The translations under genes were made by a program, and so were the position numbers. A DNA stretch of 40,942 nt, from contig JAOZUR010000024.1 of the NCBI GenBank assembly GCA_029938555.1, forward strand, positions 1 through 40,942. The letters are read 5' to 3'. The notes beneath the pieces were generated by a model. It saw only the letters and a program-made list of their open reading frames with translations, searched no databases and was not told the DNA's origin. Origin of the DNA: Candidatus Sabulitectum sp. (GTDB lineage: Bacteria; Fermentibacterota; Fermentibacteria; Fermentibacterales; JCC-6). Shown in pieces: positions 1 through 8,065 of this stretch (positions are counted from its first letter, which is position 1; the number at the start of each line of letters is the position of its first letter).

Positions 1-208
1 GTTCAGTTTCTTGCTCTACCGTGGTCTTAAAAGAGATCTGAAACTCTGTTTCATTACAGAGTTTCCCTTTCCATTTATAAATGCTTTCAATCTCTGATGA
101 AATCTGAGCACAAGCAGCAAGACTTAGAGTAACAGCCCCCTGCCCTGCCTTTATTGCTGATTCTTTTGATGGGAAGGTGGACACAACAATGATAGCTTGT
201 GTATTCAT
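1..208 (-). CDS. cutA: CutA-family divalent-cation tolerance protein (partial)
   Basis: The complement of the first 208 bases reads as the N-terminal ~69 codons of a CutA protein; the rest lies beyond the window edge. The start MNTQAIIVVSTFPSK is followed by a Cys-containing strand (SLAACAQI) and IYKWKGKL, which match the conserved CutA core (start ...VVTTxP, central ACxN/Q, xYxWxGK). CutA proteins are small ferredoxin-like-fold trimers linked to copper tolerance, though their molecular role is still unclear. The ATG overlaps the TGA of the upstream creatininase-family gene in an ATGA junction, so the two are almost certainly translationally coupled. Family call is by motif only; missing C-terminus is a window artefact, not a truncation. 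Confidence 0.8.
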   Translation of the reverse strand, partial: MNTQAIIVVSTFPSKESAIKAGQGAVTLSLAACAQISSEIESIYKWKGKLCNETEFQISFKTTVEQETE

Positions 209-912
209 AACTGTCTCTTTTTTACAATCACATCTACCAAAGCATTTAGAATAAAGTCAAACAAAATTTTACCTTTAGATATGGATGCCTTAGAAAGATC
301 TGCACCAACTCCTCCATCCGGGTAATTGATTTTCCATTGCTCAGGGGAAAGCGTTGAAATATCACTAACGGTAGCAGGATATTTTTTTGCAAATTCCCCA
401 GGAATAGGTTTTGAAAGCAAATACCAGACCATTGAGACTTCTGCTGTGGTCACATGATAACCGGAATCAGGAAATAGCTCTGTTTCTTTTTCTGCCACTC
501 CAGGCAATTGCCAGTAACCCATATAACTGGCATTTATCATAGCGCTAGAGTCTTGAATTGCTTTGGCAGCTCCGTTTCTGTTACCACCATGCCCACTGAG
601 TATAAGAATATTTTTGAATTTATTTCTGGCAGATTCATCTATCAATTCACACAAAAGTTTTGAGTACAGTTCCTCAGAAAGTGAGAATGTTCCAGGGAAA
701 GAGGTATGACATAAGGAATACCCATAATACAAAGCAGGCAAAACAGCAGTAGAAGTTAACTCACCAGCCTTGCCACATAACACATCAGCTATGATTCCAT
801 CACAGCCTAAAGGTGCTTCTGTGCCATGCTGTTCAAGACTTCCTGCTGGCAATAATATTACAGACGAAGAACAAGTCTCTACTTCAGCGGACATAGATTC
901 AATTAGATTCAA
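205..912 (-). CDS. Creatininase-family amidohydrolase
   Basis: 235 aa, full family length. Near the N-terminus it has PAGSLEQHG followed by LGCDG, and in the middle ILSGHGGNRNG. These correspond to the metal-binding E-x-H, Asp and His-Gly-x-Asn motifs of the creatininase fold (PF02633). The family hydrolyses cyclic or formyl amides: creatinine, FAPy intermediates of riboflavin/F420 synthesis (ArfB), and the mycofactocin precursor (MftE). The specific substrate cannot be read from sequence. The usual HGPHLP segment is HGTEAP here, so one conventional residue position differs. It is the first gene of a unit with cutA (4-bp overlap) and is divergent, with a 35-bp gap, from a CofE-like ligase. 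That pairing hints at a cofactor-related role but does not prove it. Confidence 0.85.
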   Translation of the reverse strand: MNLIESMSAEVETCSSSVILLPAGSLEQHGTEAPLGCDGIIADVLCGKAGELTSTAVLPALYYGYSLCHTSFPGTFSLSEELYSKLLCELIDESARNKFKNILILSGHGGNRNGAAKAIQDSSAMINASYMGYWQLPGVAEKETELFPDSGYHVTTAEVSMVWYLLSKPIPGEFAKKYPATVSDISTLSPEQWKINYPDGGVGADLSKASISKGKILFDFILNALVDVIVKKRQL

Positions 913-947
913 GTATTACCCCCTTAGAATTCTATAGAGAGGAATAT

Positions 948-1646
948 ATGCAGACGAAGGCACCTGTAATTACTGTTGGCAATACAAGCTGGAATAGAAT
1001 CCCTGTAAAAACTAGGTTAATTCTTCGAGGAGACAATCTGGCTGAAGCCATACAGGAAGGACTATCCAAAGCTAATCTTTCTCTTTCTCAAAGTGATATA
1101 CTGTTTGTAAGTGAAAAAGCTGTCGGCGGTAGCCAGGGCAGATATTTTGTTTTGGGTGAAGACGAGCTTCATGTACGCTCTCTTGCAAAAACCCTCAGCA
1201 AATATGTTACAAAAACACCTGCAGGAATTGGTCTTGGCATGCCAGAGACCATGGAATGCGCTTTAAGAGAGTGTGGTGTTTGCAGAATTCTTTTCGCAGC
1301 AGCTCTTGGTGGATTTACAAGATTATTCGGCAGAAGAGGTGATTTTTACAGAATAGCAGGCTCTAAAGCCAGATCAATTGACGGCCCAACCTCTGGCACA
1401 ATCCCCCCATTCAATAATGCAGTCAGCTTAGCCCCTCTTGACCCTGAAGGGGTTTCCAAAAGCCTTTCTCAAAGATTTGGATGTACCGTTGCCGTGGTGG
1501 ACATAAATGATCTTGGTGGAAACATTCTAGGGTGCTTCCCACTTAATGAAGACAGGCAGTTAATTCTGAACATTCTTCAAGATAACCCACTGGGACAAGG
1601 CAAAGCTCAAACCCCAGCAGGCATTATTAGAAAAGTTATTTCTTGA
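948..1646 (+). CDS. CofE-like F420-0:gamma-glutamyl ligase family protein
   Basis: 232 aa. It carries the signature run of the bacterial CofE-like branch (PF01996): SDILFVSEKAVGGSQGR, KTPAGIGLGMPETM, SIDGPTSGTIPPFNN, VDINDLG and DNPLGQG. True CofE adds glutamates to F420-0 using GTP. Many bacteria without F420 carry this single-domain relative, whose substrate is unknown, so I do not call it CofE. Its start is ATG after GAGAGGAAT. It is divergent from the creatininase-family gene, and its 3' end overlaps the convergent PF04020 gene by 11 bp, which leaves no room for a conventional terminator. No other F420 genes (cofC, cofD, cofG, cofH) are in the window. Confidence 0.85.
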   Translation: MQTKAPVITVGNTSWNRIPVKTRLILRGDNLAEAIQEGLSKANLSLSQSDILFVSEKAVGGSQGRYFVLGEDELHVRSLAKTLSKYVTKTPAGIGLGMPETMECALRECGVCRILFAAALGGFTRLFGRRGDFYRIAGSKARSIDGPTSGTIPPFNNAVSLAPLDPEGVSKSLSQRFGCTVAVVDINDLGGNILGCFPLNEDRQLILNILQDNPLGQGKAQTPAGIIRKVIS

Positions 1647-1998
1647 TTTTGAAAAGACCCTCAAAAGCAGAAGTCAGAAGAGAAATAGTAATTCCAGCGA
1701 GAACCGCCCACCAGTAACTGGCGATTGAGAATGAACTTAACAAATGAGATGCAACAACAATCATTAAACCACTGATAAAGAACCTGGCAAGACCCAGTGT
1801 TAACAACTGCAAAGGACAAGTCAAAAAGGCAATTATAGGTGCTACAAAGAAATTTAGCAGACCTATTACTCCAGCAGTGAGAATTACACTCCAAATGCCT
1901 TCAAACGCCATTTTGTCCCCAAGCAACAAAGATGTTAAGTAAAGAACAAGTACCGGAACAATAAAACTTGACAATAACACAGACTTCCTCGCAGCCAT
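1636..1998 (-). CDS. PF04020-type 4-TM 'phage holin family IV' membrane protein
   Basis: 120 aa, almost entirely hydrophobic, with four predicted membrane segments (about residues 5-25, 33-55, 65-88 and 93-113). The pattern LLNFFVAPIIAFLT-CPLQLLTLGL-FFISGLMI matches PF04020, a chromosomal family labelled holin superfamily IV but widespread outside prophages. The function is unknown, and nothing else phage-like flanks it. The gene is convergent with the CofE-like gene, overlapping it by 11 bp. RBS is AAAGGGG upstream of ATG. Confidence 0.75.
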   Translation of the reverse strand: MAARKSVLLSSFIVPVLVLYLTSLLLGDKMAFEGIWSVILTAGVIGLLNFFVAPIIAFLTCPLQLLTLGLARFFISGLMIVVASHLLSSFSIASYWWAVLAGITISLLTSAFEGLFKIKK

Positions 1999-2021
1999 TT
2001 TTACCCCTTTCAGAATTCAAC

Positions 2022-2050
2022 TTGACAATCTTCGTTTAATATATAATAAT
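2022..2050 (+). promoter_or_regulatory. Sigma70-type promoter of tRNA-Gln
   Basis: TTGACA at 2022-2027 is an exact -35 consensus. AATAAT at 2045-2050 gives a 17-nt spacer; an overlapping TATAAT at 2042 would give only 14. The tRNA begins 11 nt after the -10, suiting direct transcription of a stable RNA. Confidence 0.65.
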
Positions 2051-2061
2051 GCCAGCCTCGC

Positions 2062-2135
2062 TGGCGAATCGTCCAATGGCAGGACATCGGTCTCTGGATC
2101 CGATAATCGGGGTTCGACTCCCTGTTCGCCAGCCA
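2062..2135 (+). tRNA. tRNA-Gln(CTG)
   Basis: Full cloverleaf. The acceptor is TGGCGAA pairing with TTCGCCA, with discriminator G and an encoded CCA. The D arm is GTCC-AATGGCA-GGAC. The anticodon loop CTCTGGA gives CTG (Gln). The T arm is GGGGTTCGACTCCC. The 31-39 pair is T-T. The tRNA is preceded by a strong promoter and immediately followed by a serine-recombinase remnant on the other strand, the usual picture of a tRNA used as an integration site. Confidence 0.93.
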
Positions 2136-2709
2136 TCAGTTTTTTATCCAAATTTTTCATCGCTAAGTAGTTGAACCCCTTTGTGCTTAAGGGTGTTCCA
2201 AATTTATGCATACTATCATAGGTCAAACCACCCGGAAACAGGGACATTTGGAACTTTCTGCGTAATTTCATATTGCCATTAGTCCACCAGGCAGCAGTAT
2301 TTTCAAGGCGTGATGTCGCTTGATCAAAGAGATCATCAAAATTAAAGTCCTCGTCCATGAGATTTCTGATCTCACCTGCAAGATTGCTTAGGTCTCTCTG
2401 TGTCAGATCATATCTTTCCTTATACACTTCATGTTGGATCAGTTCATCAAGATACAGATCAATTAACTTCTGTCTTCTGGCGTTGAGGGCGTCCTTTCGA
2501 TGCATAAGGTCTATGAGAGTATTGGCACTATGATTCTTAATGCATTTCCATTCACTTTCATCATTGATCATTTTGATATTCCGGTGGGTAACTGACACTG
2601 CATTTACTCTTACACGGACACCTCGAACCTCAGCGAGAGACGAACTAACCTTCATTCGAGTTTCTTCTTTCTATTCCATGGCTTTTCCTTCGCATTTGGG
2701 TGAGTAAAG

Positions 2710-2737
2710 CCGGGCAACCCAGAAGCGGGTTCCCCGG
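2710..2737. other. Stable hairpin in the gap upstream of the AAA-ATPase gene
   Basis: CCGGG-C-AACCC, loop AGAAGC, GGGTT-C-CCCGG: ten base pairs with one C-C mismatch. It has no T-tract on either side, so it is not a standard terminator. It lies in the gene-poor stretch 2656-3016, which otherwise shows nothing I recognise. It may be a leftover IS end or recombination site of the decayed element. Confidence 0.4.
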
Positions 2738-3016
2738 AGACACTACAGGCATTTCAGAACTGGGTTCTTCAAGTTTTTCTTTTTGCCATACGATCCTTCA
2801 AGGCCGATTGTAGCGCTGAAATTCATATCTTATTGACTGGAAAAATTTAAGAAGCCTGCAGTTTATTTGTAACGGAATAATTGAGAATTTAACTGAAATG
2901 TAGACTTTCGAAGCCATAGGGCAATACTTGCATTTCAGACAAAATTGTCATATATGTTGATAATGGTTACCGATCAGTCTTGATTCGCAGGAAACAACTA
3001 TCTTTAAAGGAAAATT

Positions 3017-4156
3017 ATGCTAGTAAAATTTGGAGCAAAGAATTTCTACTGTTTTAAAGAGAAGCTGGAAATATCTCTTGAATTAGATGGGAACTGCCCA
3101 CAAAAGATATCTCGAGGAAATTCAATTTCTAATCTTCTTTGCATCAAAGGAGCAAACGCTTCAGGAAAAACCCGTTCTTTGAGAATACTAGGGTTTTTGA
3201 AGGACTTCTGCACAGACTCATTCGGCGAGAAGCCAGATTCAAAAATAAACATAGTTTCATTTTTTAGTAACAATGATCCGATTCACCTTTTCTGCGAGTT
3301 TCTAAACGAAAAAGAGTTGTATAGATATGAATTGATTCTTACTGATAGCAGCATTATCCATGAATCTTTGACAAGAACAGTTAAGAAGAAGTCAACGCTT
3401 TTTGTCAGAACCGGTAATGAGGTTACGAGTGTAGCAGAATTTTCGGGTTTGAAATCCGTCAAACTACGTTCAAATGCTTCAATCATTAGCACCGCCCATC
3501 AATACGAAGTGCAGTGTATTGCTCCCATTTATGCTGTCTTTGATCTTATGTTTACAAATGTTGCTTGGCATGGGAAAGTGCATTTCTACAATGATTACAG
3601 AGTTACATCCAGATTTTATAAAGAGCATGCAGATTATTTTTCCTCTGCGAAGAAAATAATACGAGAATTCGACCTAGGCATTAAGGATGTATTGTTAAAG
3701 CGTTTAAAAAACGAAGCAGGTAAAGACTATTACTACCCAGTTTTTACTCATAAAACGGAGACAGGAGATGAGCAGCTAATCTATCATTATGAATCGCTAG
3801 GAACGAAGACATTGTATCATTTGCTTCCATTGTTCTTGCAGGCACTTTCAACTGGCAGTCTGTTGGTGCTTGACGAGTTCGATATGGATCTTCATCCAAT
3901 GATTCTTGAAAGTCTTATTCGGCTATTTGATGATAAAAAAACAAATCCATTTATGGCACAGCTTATATTCACAACACATTGCATTGAGATTCTTGACTAT
4001 ATGGGAAAATATAGAAATTACATCATTAATAAGAAATTTAGTGAAAGCTATGGCTATAGACTTGATGAAATTCCAGGAGATCTAATTAGAAATGACAGAA
4101 CAATGGTTCCGCTTTATAAGTCAGGAAGGATAGGGGGGATTCCAGAAATTGGCTAA
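3017..4156 (+). CDS. AAA/OLD-like ATPase (RloA/AbiLi-type), likely defence-related
   Basis: 379 aa single-domain ATPase of the SMC/RecF-like AAA_15/AAA_21 group. It opens with the typical FGAKNFYCFKEKLEISL strand, and Walker A GANASGKT lies at residues 45-52. A signature-like ESLGTKTL precedes Walker B LLVLDEFD (Asp286), followed by LHP and the H-loop TTHCIE. There is no fused TOPRIM or nuclease domain. Solo ATPases of this type usually form two-gene toxin or anti-phage modules with a small partner, and here the next gene overlaps by 8 bp. RBS is AAAGGA before ATG. The position beside tRNA-Gln and a recombinase relic supports horizontal acquisition. The defence role is inferred. Confidence 0.75.
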   Translation: MLVKFGAKNFYCFKEKLEISLELDGNCPQKISRGNSISNLLCIKGANASGKTRSLRILGFLKDFCTDSFGEKPDSKINIVSFFSNNDPIHLFCEFLNEKELYRYELILTDSSIIHESLTRTVKKKSTLFVRTGNEVTSVAEFSGLKSVKLRSNASIISTAHQYEVQCIAPIYAVFDLMFTNVAWHGKVHFYNDYRVTSRFYKEHADYFSSAKKIIREFDLGIKDVLLKRLKNEAGKDYYYPVFTHKTETGDEQLIYHYESLGTKTLYHLLPLFLQALSTGSLLVLDEFDMDLHPMILESLIRLFDDKKTNPFMAQLIFTTHCIEILDYMGKYRNYIINKKFSESYGYRLDEIPGDLIRNDRTMVPLYKSGRIGGIPEIG

Positions 4157-4643
4157 GACTATAAAATCAAGAAAAGAAAAACATCTTGATATAATACAAG
4201 AGACCGTTTCTTTAGAAGGAGAGAATCCTAGTATTTCGGGGAGAAGTAAATATAATCTTTCCTATTTTGATTCAGGCCAAACATATGCAGCCAGTTTTAA
4301 AAGTTTGCGTGAGAAGGATCTCTTTGATTTACTTGAGAAGTTCCGGCATTGGTCAAAAGAACCACTGGTTTATTGGGAAAATCAGTCTGTTGGAAAGGGG
4401 GGAAAGCATGTGTTGGAATTCTATCCTGGTTTTCCAAGTGTGAATTTTGCTTTTCCTAGACACATTCCATATGAAGTAGAATGGGGAAGGTTTAGGCTAA
4501 ACAATAAATCACGCTTGATAGGTTTTAGAATACCTGAGACTCACGACGGGAAAGTAAATTCAGAAACCGGAATATGCTATGATCGTAATACATTCTATGT
4601 TGTTTTTTATGATCAAGATCATAAGTTCTATGCAAGTCTTTAA
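4149..4643 (+). CDS. Unknown 164-aa partner of the AAA ATPase
   Basis: Overlaps the ATPase gene by 8 bp, so it is translated from within its 3' end and almost surely works with it. Visible features are a basic N-terminus (AKTIKSRKEKHLDII), a central FPRHIPYEVEWGRFRLN stretch, and a C-terminal FYVVFYDQDHKFYASL. The closing aromatic-D-x-x-H-x-F-Y pattern resembles small basic effector proteins paired with ATPases. I cannot assign a fold or a catalytic site. No signal peptide or membrane segment is present, so it should be cytoplasmic. The gene product could be a nuclease-like effector, but that is only suggested by context. Confidence 0.6.
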   Translation: MAKTIKSRKEKHLDIIQETVSLEGENPSISGRSKYNLSYFDSGQTYAASFKSLREKDLFDLLEKFRHWSKEPLVYWENQSVGKGGKHVLEFYPGFPSVNFAFPRHIPYEVEWGRFRLNNKSRLIGFRIPETHDGKVNSETGICYDRNTFYVVFYDQDHKFYASL

Positions 4644-4660
4644 GATTAACAATTTCTCTC

Positions 4661-4810
4661 AAGCCATTCTCATCCAGTCTGACTATCAGACTTGAAATTT
4701 CCGAGTCTGATCTTATTGAGAACCTGATCAGTGGTTCAGTGCCAGCAGGTTGCTACATTGCAAAGATGAGAGCTTCCGGTGAATCACAATCTGTGGGTGC
4801 GTGCACCTGA
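4661..4810 (+). pseudogene. Orphan FlgD/T9SS-type C-terminal tail fragment
   Basis: A 49-codon frame ending at TGA reads KPFSSSLTIRLEISESDL, then SGSVPAGCYIAKMRASGE. This is the start (N/K-P-F-S-x-S-T-x-I-R) and end (P-A-G-x-Y-x-x-K) of the C-terminal sorting-like module seen intact on three other proteins in this window. The middle (D-x-x-G-R turn) is missing and no secreted body lies upstream, so it is an internally deleted relic of a larger secreted-protein gene. Confidence 0.55.
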
Positions 4811-5026
4811 AAAAGGGTGCTATTCTCAGGTCTTCGAGGAGTCTTTTGGGTGAGAACACGCAGAAATTGAGATAGTTGCATTCGTAAACGCTGAGTAGGG
4901 CTTAATTGCGGTACTGGTTTGGTTTCTAGAGAAAACAGGATGAACCTTATTTCTCTGAGCCCGGGCATGATCAAATAGTGGAAACCCCATGGAATATTGC
5001 ATGATTATTGGCCAATAGCTCTTAAC

Positions 5027-5079
5027 CAACAGACAAAAGAGTTCCAACTTTCAAACAGCAGGCCAGCCATTTCTATATA
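5027..5079 (+). repeat. 53-bp direct repeat, copy 1
   Basis: Begins CAACAGACAAAAGAGTTCCA and ends near CCAGCCATTTCTATAT. It matches copy 2 at 5792-5844 at all but about five positions. Probably a shared piece of two decayed insertion elements. Confidence 0.75.
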
Positions 5080-5791
5080 TATCAAATTACATTTTTTCAA
5101 TAATCTGTTTAGAGCGGCTTTTAAGGTGCTCGACTTTTCTTATCTATTCGACATGTTTAATGGCACAAGACCGTTGGTGCAGCAGAGATTTATCTCATCA
5201 GAACCATGCGGAATCAACAGGAGCTGTTCTCCACTCAGACGTTGAGATAAATATCGTCATTTAAATGTTAACTGCATAAGATAAAGAAGAGTGAGCAAGA
5301 TTGTCATTCGAATAACAGGAAGGTTACCCAATTGGTGATGCTTGGTTGAATAGCTCAGGCGATTCATGCCATTTTCAACTTGTGAATGGTTTTAGCGGCT
5401 CTCTTCGGAAATGTTCACTTGTGCTTGTGTTTTCTGGAGATCCAATACATTCTCCAAGCCCCCTGTTAACAAGGACAATAATTGGTGTTAGTGTACAGGA
5501 TATCTAGTTCATTGTGACGCAAATACATGGTACTTTTTGCGTCATAGAATGGAGGAGGTGTTAAGTGCAACCAGTTGTTGGTTAAGAAGGAGTATATTGG
5601 TTAACATGCTAATATGAACTAATTTATTTGTCTATTTTAGGCACCATTTGATAAAAAATTGATTTCAAGTACAGAAGCAGCAACTCAGTTGGTGTATGAG
5701 ACAAGGGAATAAACTTGTGACATCTTGCGACAATACTTGCAGGAGGATATTTTCTTAAGATCACGATTGTTATTGAATAATATTACCCATG

Positions 5792-5844
5792 CAACAGACA
5801 AACGAGTTCCAATTTTCAAACAGCAGACCAGCCATTTTTATATT
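5792..5844 (+). repeat. 53-bp direct repeat, copy 2
   Basis: Begins CAACAGACAAACGAGTTCCA, same orientation as copy 1, 765 bp away. It lies about 55 bp from the broken end of the IS3-type orfA fragment. Confidence 0.75.
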
Positions 5845-5900
5845 TATAGAAACATATTATCCAAAAGTCCAGTATTCATTGACTATTGTGGTGTTCCACA

Positions 5901-6035
5901 TTATCTGTAAAGAGACTCTTTAGATATACCAAGGTTTTTAGCAATTGGTGTTGCAGATCTATTGGGGTCTTGCGATAGCAAAACAGCATTTCGCTTAAAA
6001 TCTGGATCAAATTTCCTACGTTGTCCAACACTCAT
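5901..6035 (-). pseudogene. Truncated IS3-family OrfA (transposase HTH) fragment
   Basis: A 44-codon frame begins ATG after TGAGG and reads MSVGQRRKFDPDFKRNAVLL, then RSATPIAKNLGISKESLYR, and ends in TAA exactly where the family continues with a Trp (LYRW). This is the N-terminal HTH_Tnp_1 helix-turn-helix of IS3-type OrfA. The remaining half of orfA and all of orfB are absent downstream, so the element is dead. Confidence 0.75.
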
Positions 6036-6246
6036 AACTACCTCATGTTATTTTCAAATATAACTTGTACTGAGCATCTACTTTGCAGTGGCTTGTTCAT
6101 AGATTCAGTAAGTTTCGAATACCTTAAGCTAATACTAGCCTAGACCTAAAAGCTTTATAGAATTATATATTAATGTATCACACAATCCCTAAACTCTCTT
6201 AGAAAACGGAGGGAGCAACAGGGGTTGATCAATGGGAGTGTTATGA

Positions 6247-8064
6247 ATGAGGCGAATTATTAAAGCTCTTTTTCTTCTGAGTTCATCATTTCTGTTTACT
6301 TCTGTCGCCGGAGATGCTATTCAAACCGACTGGTCCGGAGGACCGATGGTACCGGGACCTGTAACCGACTGGCAGGACCAGTTCTATTTAGAGAAAGTAA
6401 TGGAGTGGTTTGAGGATTCAGGTTCCCTTGAGTTGCCCGCTCTCTGGCACATGTTGCCTGCTTCTGGCCTAGTTTACTCTGTATGCGTTGATGACATGGA
6501 CAATGATAATGATATGGATATTGTCTATGTACTATCCGGTAATAGTGATGATGTGATTTGGCTGGAGAATATAAACGGCATTGGCACAGAGTGGCTTGAC
6601 CATCTCATTTTCCAAAATTTTATGGATGCTGGCCCAATTCAGACAGGAGACATTAATAAAGATTCTGATCAGGATATTGTTGTTGCATCTGGTTATTTGC
6701 TGGCGTGGTTCGAGAACGAAGACGGCCCGGGTAGTTCATGGAACATGCATACCGTTTCGACTACCTATGGATCAGTTAATTCGGTTCGTTTAGCAGATAT
6801 AGACGACGACAGTGATATTGACATTATAGGTTCATCTTACTCTTTGGACAAGCTTACATGGTGGGAAAACACAGAAGGATCAGGCACTAATTGGGTCGAA
6901 CATCAGATTGCCGAGTTCTACCCAGAACCTAATGAAATTTACATCGCCGACATGGATGGTGATGGAGACATCGACATAGTCTCCTATTCAGATCCAAGTT
7001 TTGCAGGTACGATTGACTGGTGGGAAAACAGCGACGGTAGTGGTACAGTATGGAATCAGCATGTAATCGATTCTGATGATTTTTCACCTACTTCTATTCA
7101 TGCAACGGACATAGATGGTGACGGAGATAACGATGTAATTGTTGGTAGTACCTGGGATGATAAGGTCTGTTGGTGGGAGAACATTAATAATGTGGGCACA
7201 ATCTGGCAGAAACATACGGTTGGCTTTCCTGATGCACCGAGATCAGTTGAAGCAGCTGACTTTGACGGAGATGGAGATCAGGATATTACCGTTGCAGCAA
7301 ATGGGGATGACCAGCTTGTCTGGTGGGAAAATCTGAATGGAACGGGTCTGCTCTGGCAGAAACACATATTTTTCAGAGACTATTTTACAACCGGTCAAAT
7401 TGCAGAACCCACTGATATTAATAACGATGGTGTTATCGATATAGTAGCTTTATATGGTTCGTTCTGTTGGTTCAGTCTTTTCGAACATATGCCCGCAGGA
7501 TCTTTAACTTCATCTGTATTGGATACTCAACAGAATCCCGACTGGGGTATCCTTCACTGGAATTTCAGTACACCTTCTGGAACCAGCATTTCAATGAAGG
7601 TGCGCTCATCACCGGTTTGGACAATGCATCAATCAGAGTGGTCCGATTTAATTTATCAACCCACAAGTCTAGACGGTATTCTTGATGACGGTGATAGGTA
7701 TTTTCAATACAGAGTATTCCTTGCTTCAAACGAACCGAAATCGACTCCCGTTTTAGAGGACATTTCGGTCTCATGGAGCCAGTTGGGAATAGAGGAGGAA
7801 TCCAGCACGGACATTCTCGAACTACATCCCTTTTTCCCTAATCCAACAGTCGACCCCATTATTAGATTCTCGCTGTGTGATACCCGCACGGTTGAGTTCT
7901 CAATATTCGACACTGCAGGAAGAACAGTATGGTCATCTGATCCAGAACAATACCCGTCCGGTGTACACTCTGTTACCCCGAGCCGTATGAAAGTGGGACA
8001 ATACTTCTGCAGGATGGTTTCGGCAGAGTATGACAAGACCCAGAGGTTCGCTGTGGTTGAATAA
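6247..8064 (+). CDS. Secreted FG-GAP/VCBS-repeat protein with FlgD-type C-terminal tail
   Basis: 605 aa. A signal peptide (MRRIIKALFLLSSSFLFTSVAGD) is followed by a beta-propeller of about seven FG-GAP-like repeats. Each centres on an Asp-rich, Ca-binding-like loop (DMDNDNDMDIV, DINKDSDQDIV, DIDDDSDIDII, DMDGDGDIDIV, DIDGDGDNDVIV, DFDGDGDQDITV, DINNDGVIDIV), most alternating with a WWEN strand. From about residue 525, HPFFPNPTVDPIIRFSL and FDTAGRTVW mark a FlgD/T9SS-type C-terminal module. It is exported and probably surface-attached; its ligand is unknown. An earlier ATG at 6243 is out of frame and stops at once, so 6247 is the best start; the RBS (GGGAG) is modest. Two MITE-like elements begin 2 bp after its stop codon. 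Confidence 0.85.
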   Translation: MRRIIKALFLLSSSFLFTSVAGDAIQTDWSGGPMVPGPVTDWQDQFYLEKVMEWFEDSGSLELPALWHMLPASGLVYSVCVDDMDNDNDMDIVYVLSGNSDDVIWLENINGIGTEWLDHLIFQNFMDAGPIQTGDINKDSDQDIVVASGYLLAWFENEDGPGSSWNMHTVSTTYGSVNSVRLADIDDDSDIDIIGSSYSLDKLTWWENTEGSGTNWVEHQIAEFYPEPNEIYIADMDGDGDIDIVSYSDPSFAGTIDWWENSDGSGTVWNQHVIDSDDFSPTSIHATDIDGDGDNDVIVGSTWDDKVCWWENINNVGTIWQKHTVGFPDAPRSVEAADFDGDGDQDITVAANGDDQLVWWENLNGTGLLWQKHIFFRDYFTTGQIAEPTDINNDGVIDIVALYGSFCWFSLFEHMPAGSLTSSVLDTQQNPDWGILHWNFSTPSGTSISMKVRSSPVWTMHQSEWSDLIYQPTSLDGILDDGDRYFQYRVFLASNEPKSTPVLEDISVSWSQLGIEEESSTDILELHPFFPNPTVDPIIRFSLCDTRTVEFSIFDTAGRTVWSSDPEQYPSGVHSVTPSRMKVGQYFCRMVSAEYDKTQRFAVVE

Positions 8065-8065
8065 G

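Larger units (their letters stand above)
2017..2655 (-). pseudogene. C-terminal remnant of a large serine recombinase
   Basis: Open for 212 codons, but only the middle is meaningful. The segment from about residue 45 to 165 has ARRQKLIDLYLDELI, then EVYKERYDL, then KFQMSLFPGGLTYDS. This is the coiled-coil and end region found after the zinc-ribbon domain in large serine recombinases. No resolvase catalytic domain is present upstream: a TAG stops the frame at 2671-2673 and nothing recognisable follows. The last ~45 codons read antisense through tRNA-Gln and are not natural protein. I infer a relic of an element integrated at the tRNA 3' end. Serine-recombinase identity is by pattern, without alignment. 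Confidence 0.6.
4811..5900. other. Gene-poor IS graveyard
   Basis: No credible intact gene on either strand. It holds two copies of a ~53-bp repeat (5027 and 5792) and a short inverted repeat GACGCAAA/TTTGCGTC at 5516-5543. Reading frames are short and lack recognisable domains. On the minus strand both repeat copies can be read as MAGLLFExWNSFVC, which faintly recalls the C-terminal N-W-x-S-F-V segment of DDE transposases. Confidence 0.5.

Noticed and set aside
948-1646. Evidence that the organism makes coenzyme F420.
   Set aside because: Single-domain CofE-like proteins are widespread in bacteria without F420, and no cofC/D/G/H gene is in the window.
1636-1998. Prophage marker because the family is named holin.
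   Set aside because: PF04020 proteins are common chromosomal membrane proteins; no phage genes lie nearby.
5516-5543. GACGCAAA/TTTGCGTC hairpin as a terminator.
   Set aside because: No gene ends next to it and no T-tract follows; kept only as a note in the gene-poor stretch.
5027-5844. The 53-bp repeats as ends of one intact 765-bp IS.
   Set aside because: They are direct, not inverted, and the sequence between them encodes no transposase.
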